Below, one piece after another: positions 43,088-52,857 of a stretch of 64,000 nt of DNA. Each line of letters opens with the position of its first letter. Position 1 is the first letter of the stretch. The notes below the pieces were generated by a model. It was not told where the DNA came from and did not search any database. It saw nothing but the letters and a program-made list of their open reading frames with translations. The DNA is from Chlamydiales bacterium (GTDB lineage: Bacteria > Chlamydiota > Chlamydiia > Chlamydiales > Criblamydiaceae), in NCBI GenBank assembly GCA_024233575.1, contig JACKPN010000006.1, positions 1-64,000 on the forward strand. Reading direction: 5' to 3'. The position numbers and the translations under genes were made by a program.

Positions 43088-43996
43088 GTGAATCATCGGG
43101 CAGAAATGGGTAAAACGAAAAAAGCGATCTTCTACTGGCTTCTCTTCTCCGGCATCATCCTCCTCTTCATCCTGCTTATGCAGCCAATGGAGATCTACTA
43201 TCTGTTACACAACATCCCCGTCTTATTCCCTAAAGGGATGATCGCTTTCAAACAACGCGATCTGCTGCTGCTGATCCAGGCGATGATGCTGATGTTTGTC
43301 ATCCCGGTATACATTTTCACTTTCCTCTTCTCTTGGCGGTACCGGGCAGACAACAAAAACTCCACCTACGATCCTCATCTTGTCGACCATAAGGTCGCCG
43401 AATTTTTCTGGTGGGGGATCCCTCTGGTGATGACGACGATTGTCTGCATCATTACCTTTTATAAAACACATGAGCTTGATCCCTATAAACCGATACCTTC
43501 AGAAAATAAGCCGCTAAAAGTCGAAGTCGTTGCACTGGAATGGAAATGGCTGTTCATCTATCCGGAAGAAAAGATCGCCACGGTCAACTATCTGCAAATT
43601 CCTAAAGATACCCCGATCAACTTCCATATCACCGCCGATGCGCCGATGAACGCCTTTTGGATCCCCGACCTCGGCAGCATGATCTACGCCATGCCGGGAA
43701 TGCGGACGCAGCTGAACCTGATCGCTGATCAAGAAGGTAAATTCCGCGGATCCTCTTCGCAAATCAGCGGCAAAGGATTCGCCTGGATGAATTTTGAAAC
43801 GATCGCATCATCGGAAGCAGAATTCCAGGATTGGGTAGAAAAGGTGAAACAATCTCCTAAACAACTCGATAAGGCCAGCTACAAAATCCTCGCGGAGCCT
43901 ACCGAGAAAGATCCCCCGGCATTCTTTCAACTGGCGGATGACAACCTTTTCGAACAAATTATCATGAAGTTCATGATGCCCAATACGACGATATAA
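43088..43996 (+). CDS. cyoA: Cytochrome bo ubiquinol oxidase subunit II
   Basis: A 302-residue subunit with two N-terminal membrane hairpin helices and a periplasmic cupredoxin-like domain. The copper A cysteines of cytochrome c oxidases are absent, as expected for a quinol oxidase. Conserved: VALEWKWLFIYPEEKIATVN, NAFWIPDLGSMIYAMPGMRT. The lipobox of enterobacterial CyoA is not seen. The start is GTG 43088 or ATG 43106. First gene of cyoABCDE. Confidence 0.92.
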   Translation: MNHRAEMGKTKKAIFYWLLFSGIILLFILLMQPMEIYYLLHNIPVLFPKGMIAFKQRDLLLLIQAMMLMFVIPVYIFTFLFSWRYRADNKNSTYDPHLVDHKVAEFFWWGIPLVMTTIVCIITFYKTHELDPYKPIPSENKPLKVEVVALEWKWLFIYPEEKIATVNYLQIPKDTPINFHITADAPMNAFWIPDLGSMIYAMPGMRTQLNLIADQEGKFRGSSSQISGKGFAWMNFETIASSEAEFQDWVEKVKQSPKQLDKASYKILAEPTEKDPPAFFQLADDNLFEQIIMKFMMPNTTI

Positions 43997-44010
43997 AGAG
44001 CGAGAATACT

Positions 44011-45978
44011 ATGTTCGGCAAACTGACATTAGAGGCATTTCAACATGACTTTGTGCAAACCTCAGCGGTACTTAGCGGAGTGTTTGCCGGCATCCTACTG
44101 ATCGCCTTGATCACCTACCTCAAAAAATGGCGCTGGCTGTGGGACGAATGGATCACCACCACCGACCATAAGAAAATCGGTATCATGTATATCGCCGTCG
44201 TCTTGGTGATGTTCCTAAAAGGGTTTGCCGATGCCATGATGATGCGCATCCAACAGGCGACAGCAGTCGGCGACGCCCCTGAGTTCATCGGAGCTTCGCA
44301 CTTCCAAGAGGTCTTCTCCGCACATGGAGCAACGATGATCTTCTTCGTTGCCATGGGATTCATGTTCGGCATCATCAATTTAATTGTTCCCCTGCAGATC
44401 GGCGCGCGCGACGTCGCCTTCCCTTTCTTGAATGCGATCAGCTTCTGGCTGTTCACTGCCGGAGGGATGCTGATCCTTATCTCCCTGGCGATTGGTCATT
44501 TCTCCATCTCTGGATGGCTCTCCTACCCGCCGCTTTCAGGTATCGAATACAGTCCTAACGAAGGCACCGACTACTGGATCTGGTCGATACAGATTTCGGG
44601 GATAGGGTCGACGATATCGGGGATAAACTTTCTGGTGACGATATTAAAGATGCGTTGTCCGGGCATGACTTTTATGAAAATGCCGATTTTCGTATGGAGT
44701 GCTTTATGTGCGATGACTCTTGTTGTCTTCGCCTTTCCAATTTTGACGGCTACGGTCAGCTTACTCACACTAGACCGCTACCTGGGCATGCACTTCTTTA
44801 CTGCCTCTGGCGGCGGCAATCCGATGCTCTACTTCAACCTGATTTGGGCTTGGGGACATCCTGAAGTGTATATCCTGATCCTGCCTGCATTCGGCATTTT
44901 CTCCGAGGTCGTGCCAACATTCTCCGAGAAACGCCTCTTCGGATACGCTTCGATGGTATGGGCAATGATCGCTATCGCCGTCTTGTCATTTTTAGTATGG
45001 CTGCACCACTTCTTCACTATGGGCGCCAGCCCTAATGTCAACTCCTTTTTCGCAATCATGACGATGCTCGTGGCCATTCCGACAGGCGTGAAGATCTTCA
45101 ACTGGCTCTTCACCAAATTCCGCGGACGCGTCCACTTCACCTCGCCGATGCTCTGGTTCTTCGCTTTTGTCCTTAATTTCACCGTTGCCGGCATGACAGG
45201 AATCCTCCTTGCATCTCCACCTGTCGACTACCAGGTGCATAATAGTCTATTCCTTATTGCCCACTTCCACGGCATGGTGATCGGCGGCGTCCTTTTTGGC
45301 TTCTTCGCCGGTTTCACCTACTGGTTCCCGAAGTACACAGGTTTTTACATCGATGAAAAGCTCAACTCATTTGCTTTCTGGTGCTGGTTTGGAGGATTTC
45401 TTCTAGCATTTATGCCGCTCTACATGCTCGGATTCATGGGAGCTACAAGGCGGTTGAACCACTATGAATTATCTACTGGCTGGCATCCCCTATTCTTGAT
45501 CGCGGCTCTTGGTGCTGTGATCATTTTCATCGGAGCAGCGGTTCAGTTTGCCGGTCTTTTTTGGAGCATATACAACAGGAAGAAAAACCTCGCCGGCCCC
45601 AACCCTTGGAATGGAAGAACTCTGGAGTGGTCAACCTCCTCGCCGCCGCCGGTATATAATTTTGCCATCATCCCTACCGTCGACCAGATCGATCCATTAT
45701 GGGCGGAAAATCAAGATGGCATCTTCCCAAAAGATCCGAAGTATCGCGATATCCACCTCCCATCGAACTCACCGATAAGCTTCTTCATCGGTGTGCTTGC
45801 AATGACCTGGGGATTTGCCGCAACGTGGCAGATCTGGTGGCTTGCCATCATCAGCATCGTCTCCTTAGTGGGATGTGTGATCGGCAAGCTATCGACATCA
45901 CCTAAACACTTCGTCGTCACCGCCGAAGAGATCGAAAAAACTGAAGCAGAAAACCGTATGAGGCTCCAACGCACATGA
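44011..45978 (+). CDS. cyoB: Cytochrome bo ubiquinol oxidase subunit I
   Basis: A 655-residue heme-copper oxidase core with about 14 membrane helices. The copper B ligands are in WGHPEVYILILPAFG and LHHFFTMG. The heme ligands lie in HFHGMVIGG, and TTDHKKIGIMYI opens the family domain. It reduces oxygen to water and pumps protons. The stop overlaps cyoC by four bases. Confidence 0.96.
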   Translation: MFGKLTLEAFQHDFVQTSAVLSGVFAGILLIALITYLKKWRWLWDEWITTTDHKKIGIMYIAVVLVMFLKGFADAMMMRIQQATAVGDAPEFIGASHFQEVFSAHGATMIFFVAMGFMFGIINLIVPLQIGARDVAFPFLNAISFWLFTAGGMLILISLAIGHFSISGWLSYPPLSGIEYSPNEGTDYWIWSIQISGIGSTISGINFLVTILKMRCPGMTFMKMPIFVWSALCAMTLVVFAFPILTATVSLLTLDRYLGMHFFTASGGGNPMLYFNLIWAWGHPEVYILILPAFGIFSEVVPTFSEKRLFGYASMVWAMIAIAVLSFLVWLHHFFTMGASPNVNSFFAIMTMLVAIPTGVKIFNWLFTKFRGRVHFTSPMLWFFAFVLNFTVAGMTGILLASPPVDYQVHNSLFLIAHFHGMVIGGVLFGFFAGFTYWFPKYTGFYIDEKLNSFAFWCWFGGFLLAFMPLYMLGFMGATRRLNHYELSTGWHPLFLIAALGAVIIFIGAAVQFAGLFWSIYNRKKNLAGPNPWNGRTLEWSTSSPPPVYNFAIIPTVDQIDPLWAENQDGIFPKDPKYRDIHLPSNSPISFFIGVLAMTWGFAATWQIWWLAIISIVSLVGCVIGKLSTSPKHFVVTAEEIEKTEAENRMRLQRT

Positions 45979-46604
45979 CCGATACGTTTACAGTATACCA
46001 TACAGCCGAAGAACATCCGGACAGAACAGTACCGGATCCCCATCAGGATGCTTTTTCAATGACCTTTTTCGGTTTTTGGGTCTACCTGATGACCGATTCG
46101 ATTATCTTCAGCGTCCTCTTCCTCGTCCATGCCTTGCTGCAAAACAACACGTTTGGCGGTCCTTCAGGAAAAGACCTGTTCGATCTGTCGACAACGCTGG
46201 CAGAGACATCGTTCCTGCTGTTAAGCAGCTTCACATGCGGCTTGGCATTGCTGGCTGCTGTCAAAGGCAAGGTGAAGCAGATCGCCATTTGGCTGGGAGC
46301 AACATTTCTCTGTGGTGCGGGCTTCCTAGCACTGGAACTGCACGAATTCGCGGGATTGATAGATGCCGGACATAGCTGGGAACAAAGCGCTTTCCTTTCA
46401 TCATTTTTTACTCTTGTCGGCACCCACGGATTTCACGTTACTGTTGGCTTGACATGGCTAACCGTAATGCTGGGACAGCTCTACTTTCAAGGGCTTAACG
46501 TCGACACATTCCGCCGACTTGTTATTTTTAATGTGTTCTGGCACTTTTTGGATCTAATTTGGGTGTTCCTCTTCACCTTCGTCTATCTACTGGGGGTTGT
46601 CTGA
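45975..46604 (+). CDS. cyoC: Cytochrome bo ubiquinol oxidase subunit III
   Basis: A 209-residue COX3-like protein with five membrane helices. Typical segments are FGFWVYLMTDSIIFSVLFLV, ETSFLLLSSFTCGLAL and LVGTHGFHVTVGLTWL. ATGA overlap with cyoB; the stop is one base before the cyoD ATG. Confidence 0.94.
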   Translation: MTDTFTVYHTAEEHPDRTVPDPHQDAFSMTFFGFWVYLMTDSIIFSVLFLVHALLQNNTFGGPSGKDLFDLSTTLAETSFLLLSSFTCGLALLAAVKGKVKQIAIWLGATFLCGAGFLALELHEFAGLIDAGHSWEQSAFLSSFFTLVGTHGFHVTVGLTWLTVMLGQLYFQGLNVDTFRRLVIFNVFWHFLDLIWVFLFTFVYLLGVV

Positions 46605-46605
46605 T

Positions 46606-46950
46606 ATGAGTGAAGAACTTAGCTTACGCGAAATGCAAAAATCATGGCATGGCAGCTTGAAAGCATACCTTATCGGCTTTCCGGTAAGCGTGTTGCTGAC
46701 AGCCGCTGCCTTTTCCATTGGCTATGGGCAATTTTTTTCCCATGAGATGAATATTCTTGTGCTCTGCGGACTTGCATTGGTCCAGGCGATCGTACAATTG
46801 AAATACTTCTTACATTTAGGGTCTGAAGGCAGCCCGCACTGGGAGACCTTCATCTTTGGCTTTATGCTGCTAATCCTACTCATTATCGTCATCGGATCGC
46901 TATGGGTGATGAATGACTTAAACATCAGAACAATGACTCATCCATTATGA
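46606..46950 (+). CDS. cyoD: Cytochrome bo ubiquinol oxidase subunit IV
   Basis: A 114-residue, three-helix protein (YLIGFPVSVLLTAAAFSIGY, LVLCGLALVQAIVQLKYFL, IFGFMLLILLIIVIGSLWVM) that assists assembly of the copper B site. I place the start at ATG 46606, two bases after the cyoC stop; an in-frame TTG lies at 46597. The stop overlaps cyoE as ATGA. Confidence 0.92.
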   Translation: MSEELSLREMQKSWHGSLKAYLIGFPVSVLLTAAAFSIGYGQFFSHEMNILVLCGLALVQAIVQLKYFLHLGSEGSPHWETFIFGFMLLILLIIVIGSLWVMNDLNIRTMTHPL

Positions 46951-47789
46951 TCGATTACTATCTCATTACTAAGCCTGGAATCATCATGGGCAACCTCGTC
47001 ACCTTTGCGGCCGGGTTTCTGTTGGCATCGCGCGGACACTTCGACATTCAACTATTTATGATTACTCTTGTTGCTTTGGGGCTGATTATCGCTTCCGCCT
47101 GTGTCTTCAATAACTATATCGATCGCTTTTCCGATCAAAAGATGGAACGGACAAAAAAACGGGCTCTCGCAGAAGGGAAAATTAAAGAAAGAGATGCTCT
47201 TATCTTTGCTATTGTTCTTGCCGCAGCAGGAAACGTTGTGTTGTTTGAATACACTAATCTGCTGACGCTTGCCATTGCTAATGTGGGTTTCGGCGTGTAT
47301 GTGCTCATCTACAGCTTCATCAAAAGAAAAACTGTTCACAGCACACTGATCGGAAGCATTTCGGGCGCTGTCCCCCCTGTTGTAGGCTACTGTGCTGTCA
47401 GCGGACGTGTCGACATTGCCGCCGTCATCTTATTTCTTGTCATGATTTTCTGGCAGATGCCCCATTTTTTTGCAATCGCCCTTTGGCATTGCGACGATTA
47501 TGCAAAAGCGGGAATCCCCGTACTTCCGGTCTCGCATGGGGTATTGACCACAAAAATCCAGATGGCTCTTTACATTGTCGGGTTGATCCCACTGCTAGGT
47601 TTATTCACTTGGTTCGGCTATACAGGAAACCTGTTTCTTCTTGCTACGTTAGCTTTAGGGCTGGTCTGGCTATGCTATGGGCTCTGGGGATTTAACACCG
47701 ACAGTAACGTGCACTGGGGAAAACAGATGTTTCGTCTGTCCCTGGCAATGATCAATGTCGTCTGTCTAATGATTTTTCTGAATTTTTAA
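46947..47789 (+). CDS. cyoE: Protoheme IX farnesyltransferase (heme O synthase)
   Basis: A 280-residue UbiA-family membrane enzyme that adds a farnesyl group to heme b for the oxidase. The first Asp-rich motif region is NNYIDRFSDQKMERTKKRAL, the second part includes WQMPHFFAIALWHCDDYAKAG and PVLPVSHG. Nine hydrophobic helices. Last gene of the operon; 47790-48003 holds a loose hairpin but no clear terminator. Confidence 0.95.
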   Translation: MIDYYLITKPGIIMGNLVTFAAGFLLASRGHFDIQLFMITLVALGLIIASACVFNNYIDRFSDQKMERTKKRALAEGKIKERDALIFAIVLAAAGNVVLFEYTNLLTLAIANVGFGVYVLIYSFIKRKTVHSTLIGSISGAVPPVVGYCAVSGRVDIAAVILFLVMIFWQMPHFFAIALWHCDDYAKAGIPVLPVSHGVLTTKIQMALYIVGLIPLLGLFTWFGYTGNLFLLATLALGLVWLCYGLWGFNTDSNVHWGKQMFRLSLAMINVVCLMIFLNF

Positions 47790-48003
47790 CTTAAAAAAAT
47801 CAAGAACTGTTTGTAAACGACTCTGCATTCAACCTATCCCATAGGATCACGCAGAGAACACATTTTCCTTCCGGCATCATACTCATTCGATCTGTCAATC
47901 ATTATTGCAAAACTTGTAATACAGCATACATTTTACAATAGTTGACTTTTAAATGTTCATTAATAATGATACTCGTAAAAAAATCATAAAGACACTTAAA
48001 TAA

Positions 48004-48558
48004 ATGAAAACAACAATAATATTGATACTATCATCAGTTTTCTTGATAAGCTGTGTACACCTTTCCGCTGGAGACCAGAGTTTCTACCTGTCAGTAAGCG
48101 GTGGCGCCAATTTGGAGAGATTGCGGCCGAACCTCTTCGTGAACAACCCTGAAATCAATGTCGGCGCGTTTGGCGGGATCGCCGGCGGCTATCATTTCAA
48201 CGTCTCGAATAGAGTCGAACTGGAACTTTCTTATCGCTACACAAAATCGCATGATCTGAACTATAGCAACAGCTTGACAACTGCGATTATCAATTATTAC
48301 TACCACCTTCCTTTAAAATACAGATTCAAACCTTACTTAGGTTTTGGCTTAGGTTACAGCCATCGCTACTTGACCTTTAACATTGAAAAATTCGTCCCTA
48401 CAACAGTAGACGAGGGTAAATTCGCTACCCAATGGATTGTTGGCATCGGAGGGGAAGCAGGGTGTAATCGCGAGATCGGTATTGAATACCGTTATCTAGA
48501 CGCGGATAATATCTTTGAAGATCACAGTATCGGAATCAAATTAACTCAACATTTCTAA
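48004..48558 (+). CDS. Outer-membrane beta-barrel protein, paralogue 1
   Basis: A 184-residue protein with a signal peptide (LILSSVFLISCVHLSAG) and alternating amphipathic strands of an OmpA-like eight-stranded barrel (YLSVSGGANLER, FGGIAGGYHFNVSNRVELEL, YLGFGLGYSHRYLTFN). It ends in an aromatic residue after SIGIKLTQHF, a BAM-type C-terminal strand. The Cys near residue 17 also allows a lipoprotein. The next gene is a paralogue. Confidence 0.82.
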   Translation: MKTTIILILSSVFLISCVHLSAGDQSFYLSVSGGANLERLRPNLFVNNPEINVGAFGGIAGGYHFNVSNRVELELSYRYTKSHDLNYSNSLTTAIINYYYHLPLKYRFKPYLGFGLGYSHRYLTFNIEKFVPTTVDEGKFATQWIVGIGGEAGCNREIGIEYRYLDADNIFEDHSIGIKLTQHF

Positions 48559-48577
48559 AATAAAAAAAGGTTTTACT

Positions 48578-49207
48578 ATGAAAAAACTATTGCTAACTAT
48601 CTTCTCAGCGATTGCCCTGACAAGCGGCTCATACCTATCAGCTCAACTTCCTTGCGAAACAGAACAGGGCAATTGGTACGCTAGTATCATGGGCGGGGTC
48701 CACTTCAAAAACCATATCAACATCTATGATGAACAAATAGACTTCGATCCTGGCTACTTCGCAGGCGGAGCGGTAGGATACCGCTTTGCTAAATGGTACA
48801 ATTTGGAGCATCGCCTTGAGCTGGAGTTCGCTTACCGTGCCAATGACATCGGAAGCATCTCGATCAATGGTGAGCGCATTCCTCTACATAACGATGTCAG
48901 CCTAAACATCAGCACATACAGCAGCATGGTCAATCTCTACACCATTTTTCCTATTAACTGCACGATCAAACCATACTGGGGATTCGGACTGGGGTATACA
49001 CATTCTTCCCTAAATATTCGTGACGCGAATGGTTCTGTCACCATAAACAATAACGATTCATTCGACGGTCTGGCATATCAATGGATTGTTGGCGGAAATT
49101 ACGAGATGAGCTGCAATCGCGAGCTAAGCGTCGAGTACCGTTATCTCGGTATGCATAGAGATCTTAGCGATCACAGCGTCGGACTGAAGCTCACCCAACA
49201 TTTCTAG
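48578..49207 (+). CDS. Outer-membrane beta-barrel protein, paralogue 2
   Basis: A 209-residue protein with a signal peptide (LLLTIFSAIALTSGSYLSAQ) and the same barrel plan as the preceding gene. The two share the QWIVGGNYEMSCNRELSVEY-type segment and the ending VGLKLTQHF, so they arose by tandem duplication. AAGG lies before ATG 48578. It probably forms a small outer-membrane barrel of unknown ligand. Confidence 0.82.
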   Translation: MKKLLLTIFSAIALTSGSYLSAQLPCETEQGNWYASIMGGVHFKNHINIYDEQIDFDPGYFAGGAVGYRFAKWYNLEHRLELEFAYRANDIGSISINGERIPLHNDVSLNISTYSSMVNLYTIFPINCTIKPYWGFGLGYTHSSLNIRDANGSVTINNNDSFDGLAYQWIVGGNYEMSCNRELSVEYRYLGMHRDLSDHSVGLKLTQHF

Positions 49208-49685
49208 TCGATTTGCCCCCGGTTCCGAAAGTCGTTTCGGGATCGGGATTCATTAACTGAAGCCAAACATCGCCTGCTTGGATCAAAGTCTGTGATGGTC
49301 TTGATTTTGTGCCGCGAAAAGATCGTTTACCTGACATAGTAGGATCCGTAATATCTTCGATGCCTTTGGCCATATTATCCAATGTTGAAGACACCTGTTT
49401 TATCAACCATTCGTTTACCAGGGCTACCGTCTTCTTTTTTGTGGCTAAATCACTATTGCCGAAGAGATTTTTTACCGCTTCAGAAACTTTAATCGAACTT
49501 TCAGGAGCTTCCCGAGCAAAATCTTCAAGAACTCCTTTAATACCATCACCTAACTCAAATTTGCGAAACAAAGAATCAATTTGATAAATGCGTCGATCTA
49601 TCTCGTCAATAGAATCACATTGCTCTAAGGGCTTGGAAAAACCAACTGAATCATACTTATTAGGATCAACAAACAGATCAGCCAT
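49191..49685 (-). CDS. Hypothetical soluble protein
   Basis: A 164-residue acidic, mainly helical protein without signal peptide or recognised motif (EIDRRIYQIDSLFRKFELGD, VNEWLIKQVSSTLDNMAKG). ATG 49685 is preferred over the longer frame from 49697. It overlaps the convergent barrel gene by 17 bases. A type III secretion substrate is possible but not shown. Confidence 0.6.
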   Translation of the reverse strand: MADLFVDPNKYDSVGFSKPLEQCDSIDEIDRRIYQIDSLFRKFELGDGIKGVLEDFAREAPESSIKVSEAVKNLFGNSDLATKKKTVALVNEWLIKQVSSTLDNMAKGIEDITDPTMSGKRSFRGTKSRPSQTLIQAGDVWLQLMNPDPETTFGTGGKSTRNVG

Positions 49686-49759
49686 ATTGATCACCATTTT
49701 TGCTTATTATGCGCTTATCATTATAGCAAATTTTCTATTTTTCGTCATTTGTAAAATAT

Positions 49760-50737
49760 TTAATTTAAATAACTTATAAATCTTTTTATTATATCTCCCG
49801 CCTTCTCGACCTTATGAACGCCTCCAACGCTTTTTCCTGCTTGCCAATAGTCCCTAGTAGAGCCGCCCTTCTGTGTAATGCGTTTAAATTGACGTAGAGC
49901 CCAAAAAGCGTACCACATCCGCATCCACGGCTTAGTTATGCGGTTTTGGAGAAAAAAACGGGCGATCGGACCGGCGTGAGTGCCGATTTTCTCGACGTAA
50001 GGGGTTTTAATGACGGAAAGAGGGATGCCGGTCACCCGCTCTGTTAACACAATATCCTTAGGTTCGGCATGGACGATCGCCTCTTTATAACTGGATTTCT
50101 CATGGCACTCCTCTGTAGCAATAAAGCGTGTGCCCATCTGTACCCCTGCATAGCCGATCTCCAACGCTTCTGCAAATGCCCGCTCATCGCCGATGCCCCC
50201 GGCACAAACGAGAGGAACGCCTAGATCTTTAAGCTCGTCATAGAGCTCTTGTGGAGACCGCGTACCGGCGTGCCCGCCGGCGCGATTATTAACGCATATC
50301 AACCCGTCAACGCCCTTTTCCAGAGCTTTAACAGCCCATTTACGCTCTGTAGCATCATGATAGACGATGCCGCCATAAGGCTTTACCCTATTGACAACCC
50401 AGTCGGGATTGCCAAGAGCCGTGATAAAAAATCGGCATCCCTCTTCCAAAGCGATCGTAATCCAGCCGTCCATGCGTTCTTCATATGTCTTCGAGCTACG
50501 CTCGACAATCACATTCATTCCGTAAGGTTTTTCTGTTAGAGAACGGATATATCGCAACCCCTCTCGGAATTCATATCCATGGACATAGGTTAACGAAAGG
50601 GGCTGAACAATGCCGATAGCTCCCGCTTCCGAGACGGCAGCGACCAATTCAGGATTGCTGCAAGGGTACATCGCCCCGCAAATGATGGGATATTCGATAT
50701 TTAGCTGGCGCGTAAGCTCTGTTTCAAATTTTTTCAT
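49760..50737 (-). CDS. Nitronate monooxygenase / FabK-like FMN enzyme
   Basis: A 325-residue FMN TIM-barrel protein. Typical segments are YPIICGAMYPCSNPELVAAV, the Gly-rich GGHAGTRSPQELYDEL, VPLVCAGGIGDERAFAEALE and AGVQMGTRFIATEEC. The family includes nitronate monooxygenases and enoyl-ACP reductase II; sequence alone does not separate them. It stands alone between hypotheticals. Confidence 0.87.
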   Translation of the reverse strand: MKKFETELTRQLNIEYPIICGAMYPCSNPELVAAVSEAGAIGIVQPLSLTYVHGYEFREGLRYIRSLTEKPYGMNVIVERSSKTYEERMDGWITIALEEGCRFFITALGNPDWVVNRVKPYGGIVYHDATERKWAVKALEKGVDGLICVNNRAGGHAGTRSPQELYDELKDLGVPLVCAGGIGDERAFAEALEIGYAGVQMGTRFIATEECHEKSSYKEAIVHAEPKDIVLTERVTGIPLSVIKTPYVEKIGTHAGPIARFFLQNRITKPWMRMWYAFWALRQFKRITQKGGSTRDYWQAGKSVGGVHKVEKAGDIIKRFISYLN

Positions 50738-50839
50738 GTCAGAACAATAGCGAATTAACTCTTTTCTTGGTTAAATAAACATCAATTATGTTATGATCGA
50801 TTTCTAAGTTACTATATTTCTTAACCTTGCGAGGTAAAC

Positions 50840-51397
50840 ATGTCTATCAGATCAGGAATGATTTTTCTCTTCATCGCCATCTGTGCGCTTTATGTTGGCG
50901 GCATCTATAACCGAGCCGCAATTCAACAGAACAAAATCCAAAGCCAGTGGGCGCAAGTGGAAACGCAATATCAGCGTCGCTATGATCTAATCCCCAACTT
51001 GGTTTCGACTTCTAAAGCATACATGAAACATGAAAGCGATGTGTTTAAGGGCATTGCTGAAGCGCGCGCAGAGTATTCTCGTGCAGCATCGCCAAAAGAA
51101 CGTATGGAAAAAACAAAAGAGATCGAGCTAGGTCTTGCTCAACTGCTAGCGATCGCCGAGAGCTATCCAGAGCTGCGTTCTAGCGAAACGATGCAGGCGC
51201 TAATGACAGAACTTGCCGGTACCGAAAACCGTATCAGTGTCGAGAGAAAGCGCTACAACGACGAAGTCGTTAAGTACAACATGTCTATCAGCACGTTCCC
51301 CGCGCATTACATTGCAAAAGTGTTTTCTTTCTCTCAGGAAAACTATTTTGAAGCGGAAACAGCATCAACACAGCCTGTCGCTGTCAACTTCGACTAA
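50840..51397 (+). CDS. lemA: LemA family protein
   Basis: A 185-residue protein. An N-terminal membrane helix (MIFLFIAICALYVGGIYNRA) is followed by a helical domain with QWAQVETQYQRRYDLIPNLV, the LemA hallmark, and ENRISVERKRYNDEVVKYN. Function is unknown but it is often paired with a TPM-domain protein, as here. GCGAGGTAAAC precedes the ATG. Confidence 0.93.
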   Translation: MSIRSGMIFLFIAICALYVGGIYNRAAIQQNKIQSQWAQVETQYQRRYDLIPNLVSTSKAYMKHESDVFKGIAEARAEYSRAASPKERMEKTKEIELGLAQLLAIAESYPELRSSETMQALMTELAGTENRISVERKRYNDEVVKYNMSISTFPAHYIAKVFSFSQENYFEAETASTQPVAVNFD

Positions 51398-51405
51398 TCA
51401 CCGCC

Positions 51406-52311
51406 ATGTCGAGGTTTGGTTCGCTCTTCACAGCATTTTTGCTGCTAATTTCATCGCTGTCAGCAACTGAGGCGCTTCAGCCATACGGATATGTTAATGA
51501 CTTCGCGAGCGTGATTTCATCGCCAATGCAACAACGCTTGGAAGATAGGCTGCGAAATATCAGTAAGCTGCATGGTCCGGAGATTGCTGTCGTCACGATC
51601 AACAGCACAGACGGTCTCCCTATCGAAGAACGGGCACGCCTCCTCTTCGACACATGGCAGATCGGTAAAGAAGGGAAAGATAACGGCGTGTTGCTGCTGG
51701 TAGCCGTTGACGACCGCACCTTGAGAATCGAAGTCGGCTATGGTATCGAACCCCTTCTCCCCGATAGTCAGGCGGACAGGATCATCCGACATACCATTGT
51801 GCCGCACTTCCGCAATAACGATTATTCCCGCGGTATAGAAAGAGGCGTTCAAGCAATCATCGACCATACCATGTCTCCGGATATTGCCTCTCAGATCAAA
51901 AATGAGGAAATTACGGAACCTCTTTACGAATTAATGGTCGGTGCAGTCGTGTTACTCTCTCTGCTTTTCTTCAGTATCAGCTATTCGGTAACGAGAAAAG
52001 GAAGAAAAGGCCTATCACTGCTTAGCTTCTTCTTACAGCTAATACTCATCTCAACATTTTATGATGCCGCTTCAAAAGGAAGTTACCTTTTCTCTATCGT
52101 CTATCTTGCAGGATTTTTCACTCTCCTCATCTTTCATATTAAATATATTTTTGACAGAAGTGGCGATAATAACGATCCTTATTACGGCGGTGGTGGCGGC
52201 GGATGGAGCAGCGGCAGAGGCTGGCATGTCGGAAGCCATTCATCTGGAGGCGGTTTCGGTGGTTTCGGCGGAGGTAGGGGAGGTGGCGGTGGCGCCTCGG
52301 GCCGTTGGTAA
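51406..52311 (+). CDS. TPM-domain (YgcG family) membrane protein
   Basis: A 301-residue protein with a signal peptide and a TPM domain (YVNDFASVISSPMQQRLEDR, LRIEVGYGIEPLLPD). Two membrane helices precede a Gly/Ser-rich C-terminal tail after residue 260 (GGGFGGFGGGRGGGGGASG). TPM proteins are linked to photosystem repair or metalloprotease-like roles in other organisms; here only pairing with LemA guides function. Confidence 0.9.
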   Translation: MSRFGSLFTAFLLLISSLSATEALQPYGYVNDFASVISSPMQQRLEDRLRNISKLHGPEIAVVTINSTDGLPIEERARLLFDTWQIGKEGKDNGVLLLVAVDDRTLRIEVGYGIEPLLPDSQADRIIRHTIVPHFRNNDYSRGIERGVQAIIDHTMSPDIASQIKNEEITEPLYELMVGAVVLLSLLFFSISYSVTRKGRKGLSLLSFFLQLILISTFYDAASKGSYLFSIVYLAGFFTLLIFHIKYIFDRSGDNNDPYYGGGGGGWSSGRGWHVGSHSSGGGFGGFGGGRGGGGGASGRW

Positions 52312-52382
52312 AAACACATTGCCATAATACCCCCCTTGAAGTAGATCGGAAAGTAGAGAAGGAAAGGAAAGAGAGGTACTGT

Positions 52383-52769
52383 ATGCGTTCACGTATCTCA
52401 CTGATATCCACCACACTACTAACATTATATTGTTGTCTCTTCATTATTAGCGACTCACAAGCGAACAGCCGACAGAAGCAGCCGACCAGCTTCTATCAAA
52501 TCATTACCAAAGATGACTGGGATCTCAGCCAATCGTCTGCGGAAGTGCTTGTCCCAAAGCAAGATGATAAAACGATTCTGCTGATCACAGAAAACGAGCT
52601 CCCTTTTCAGATCGAGGAATTCGAGGACAAAGACAATTTAATAATCCTCAAGCTTGCTCCCGATCGCTTATATGGCAAGCTGCGCAAGGGACCTGGACCG
52701 GTGCAATACCGTCTTTTTGATGGATGCATTCCTCTAGATGCGGTTGAAGAAGCAAAGCCCAACAAATAA
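52383..52769 (+). CDS. Small exported protein, unknown function
   Basis: A 128-residue protein with a signal peptide (ISTTLLTLYCCLFIISDSQA) and a compact charged mature domain (ITKDDWDLSQSSAEVLVPKQ, PDRLYGKLRKGPGPVQYRLF). The ATG at 52383 has GAGAGG upstream; the frame opens earlier at 52305 inside the previous gene's tail. No family is recognised. Confidence 0.68.
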   Translation: MRSRISLISTTLLTLYCCLFIISDSQANSRQKQPTSFYQIITKDDWDLSQSSAEVLVPKQDDKTILLITENELPFQIEEFEDKDNLIILKLAPDRLYGKLRKGPGPVQYRLFDGCIPLDAVEEAKPNK

Positions 52770-52857
52770 TTATAATAATTACTATTTGAAATTGAACTCT
52801 TGAATTATTTACTTTCCTTTGTTATGATTCAGTAAACTAACTAACAACACCTTACAA

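Noticed and set aside
47790..48003. Terminator after cyoE
   Set aside because: CTCTGC/GCAGAG hairpin has no T-run and a long loop, so I do not call it.
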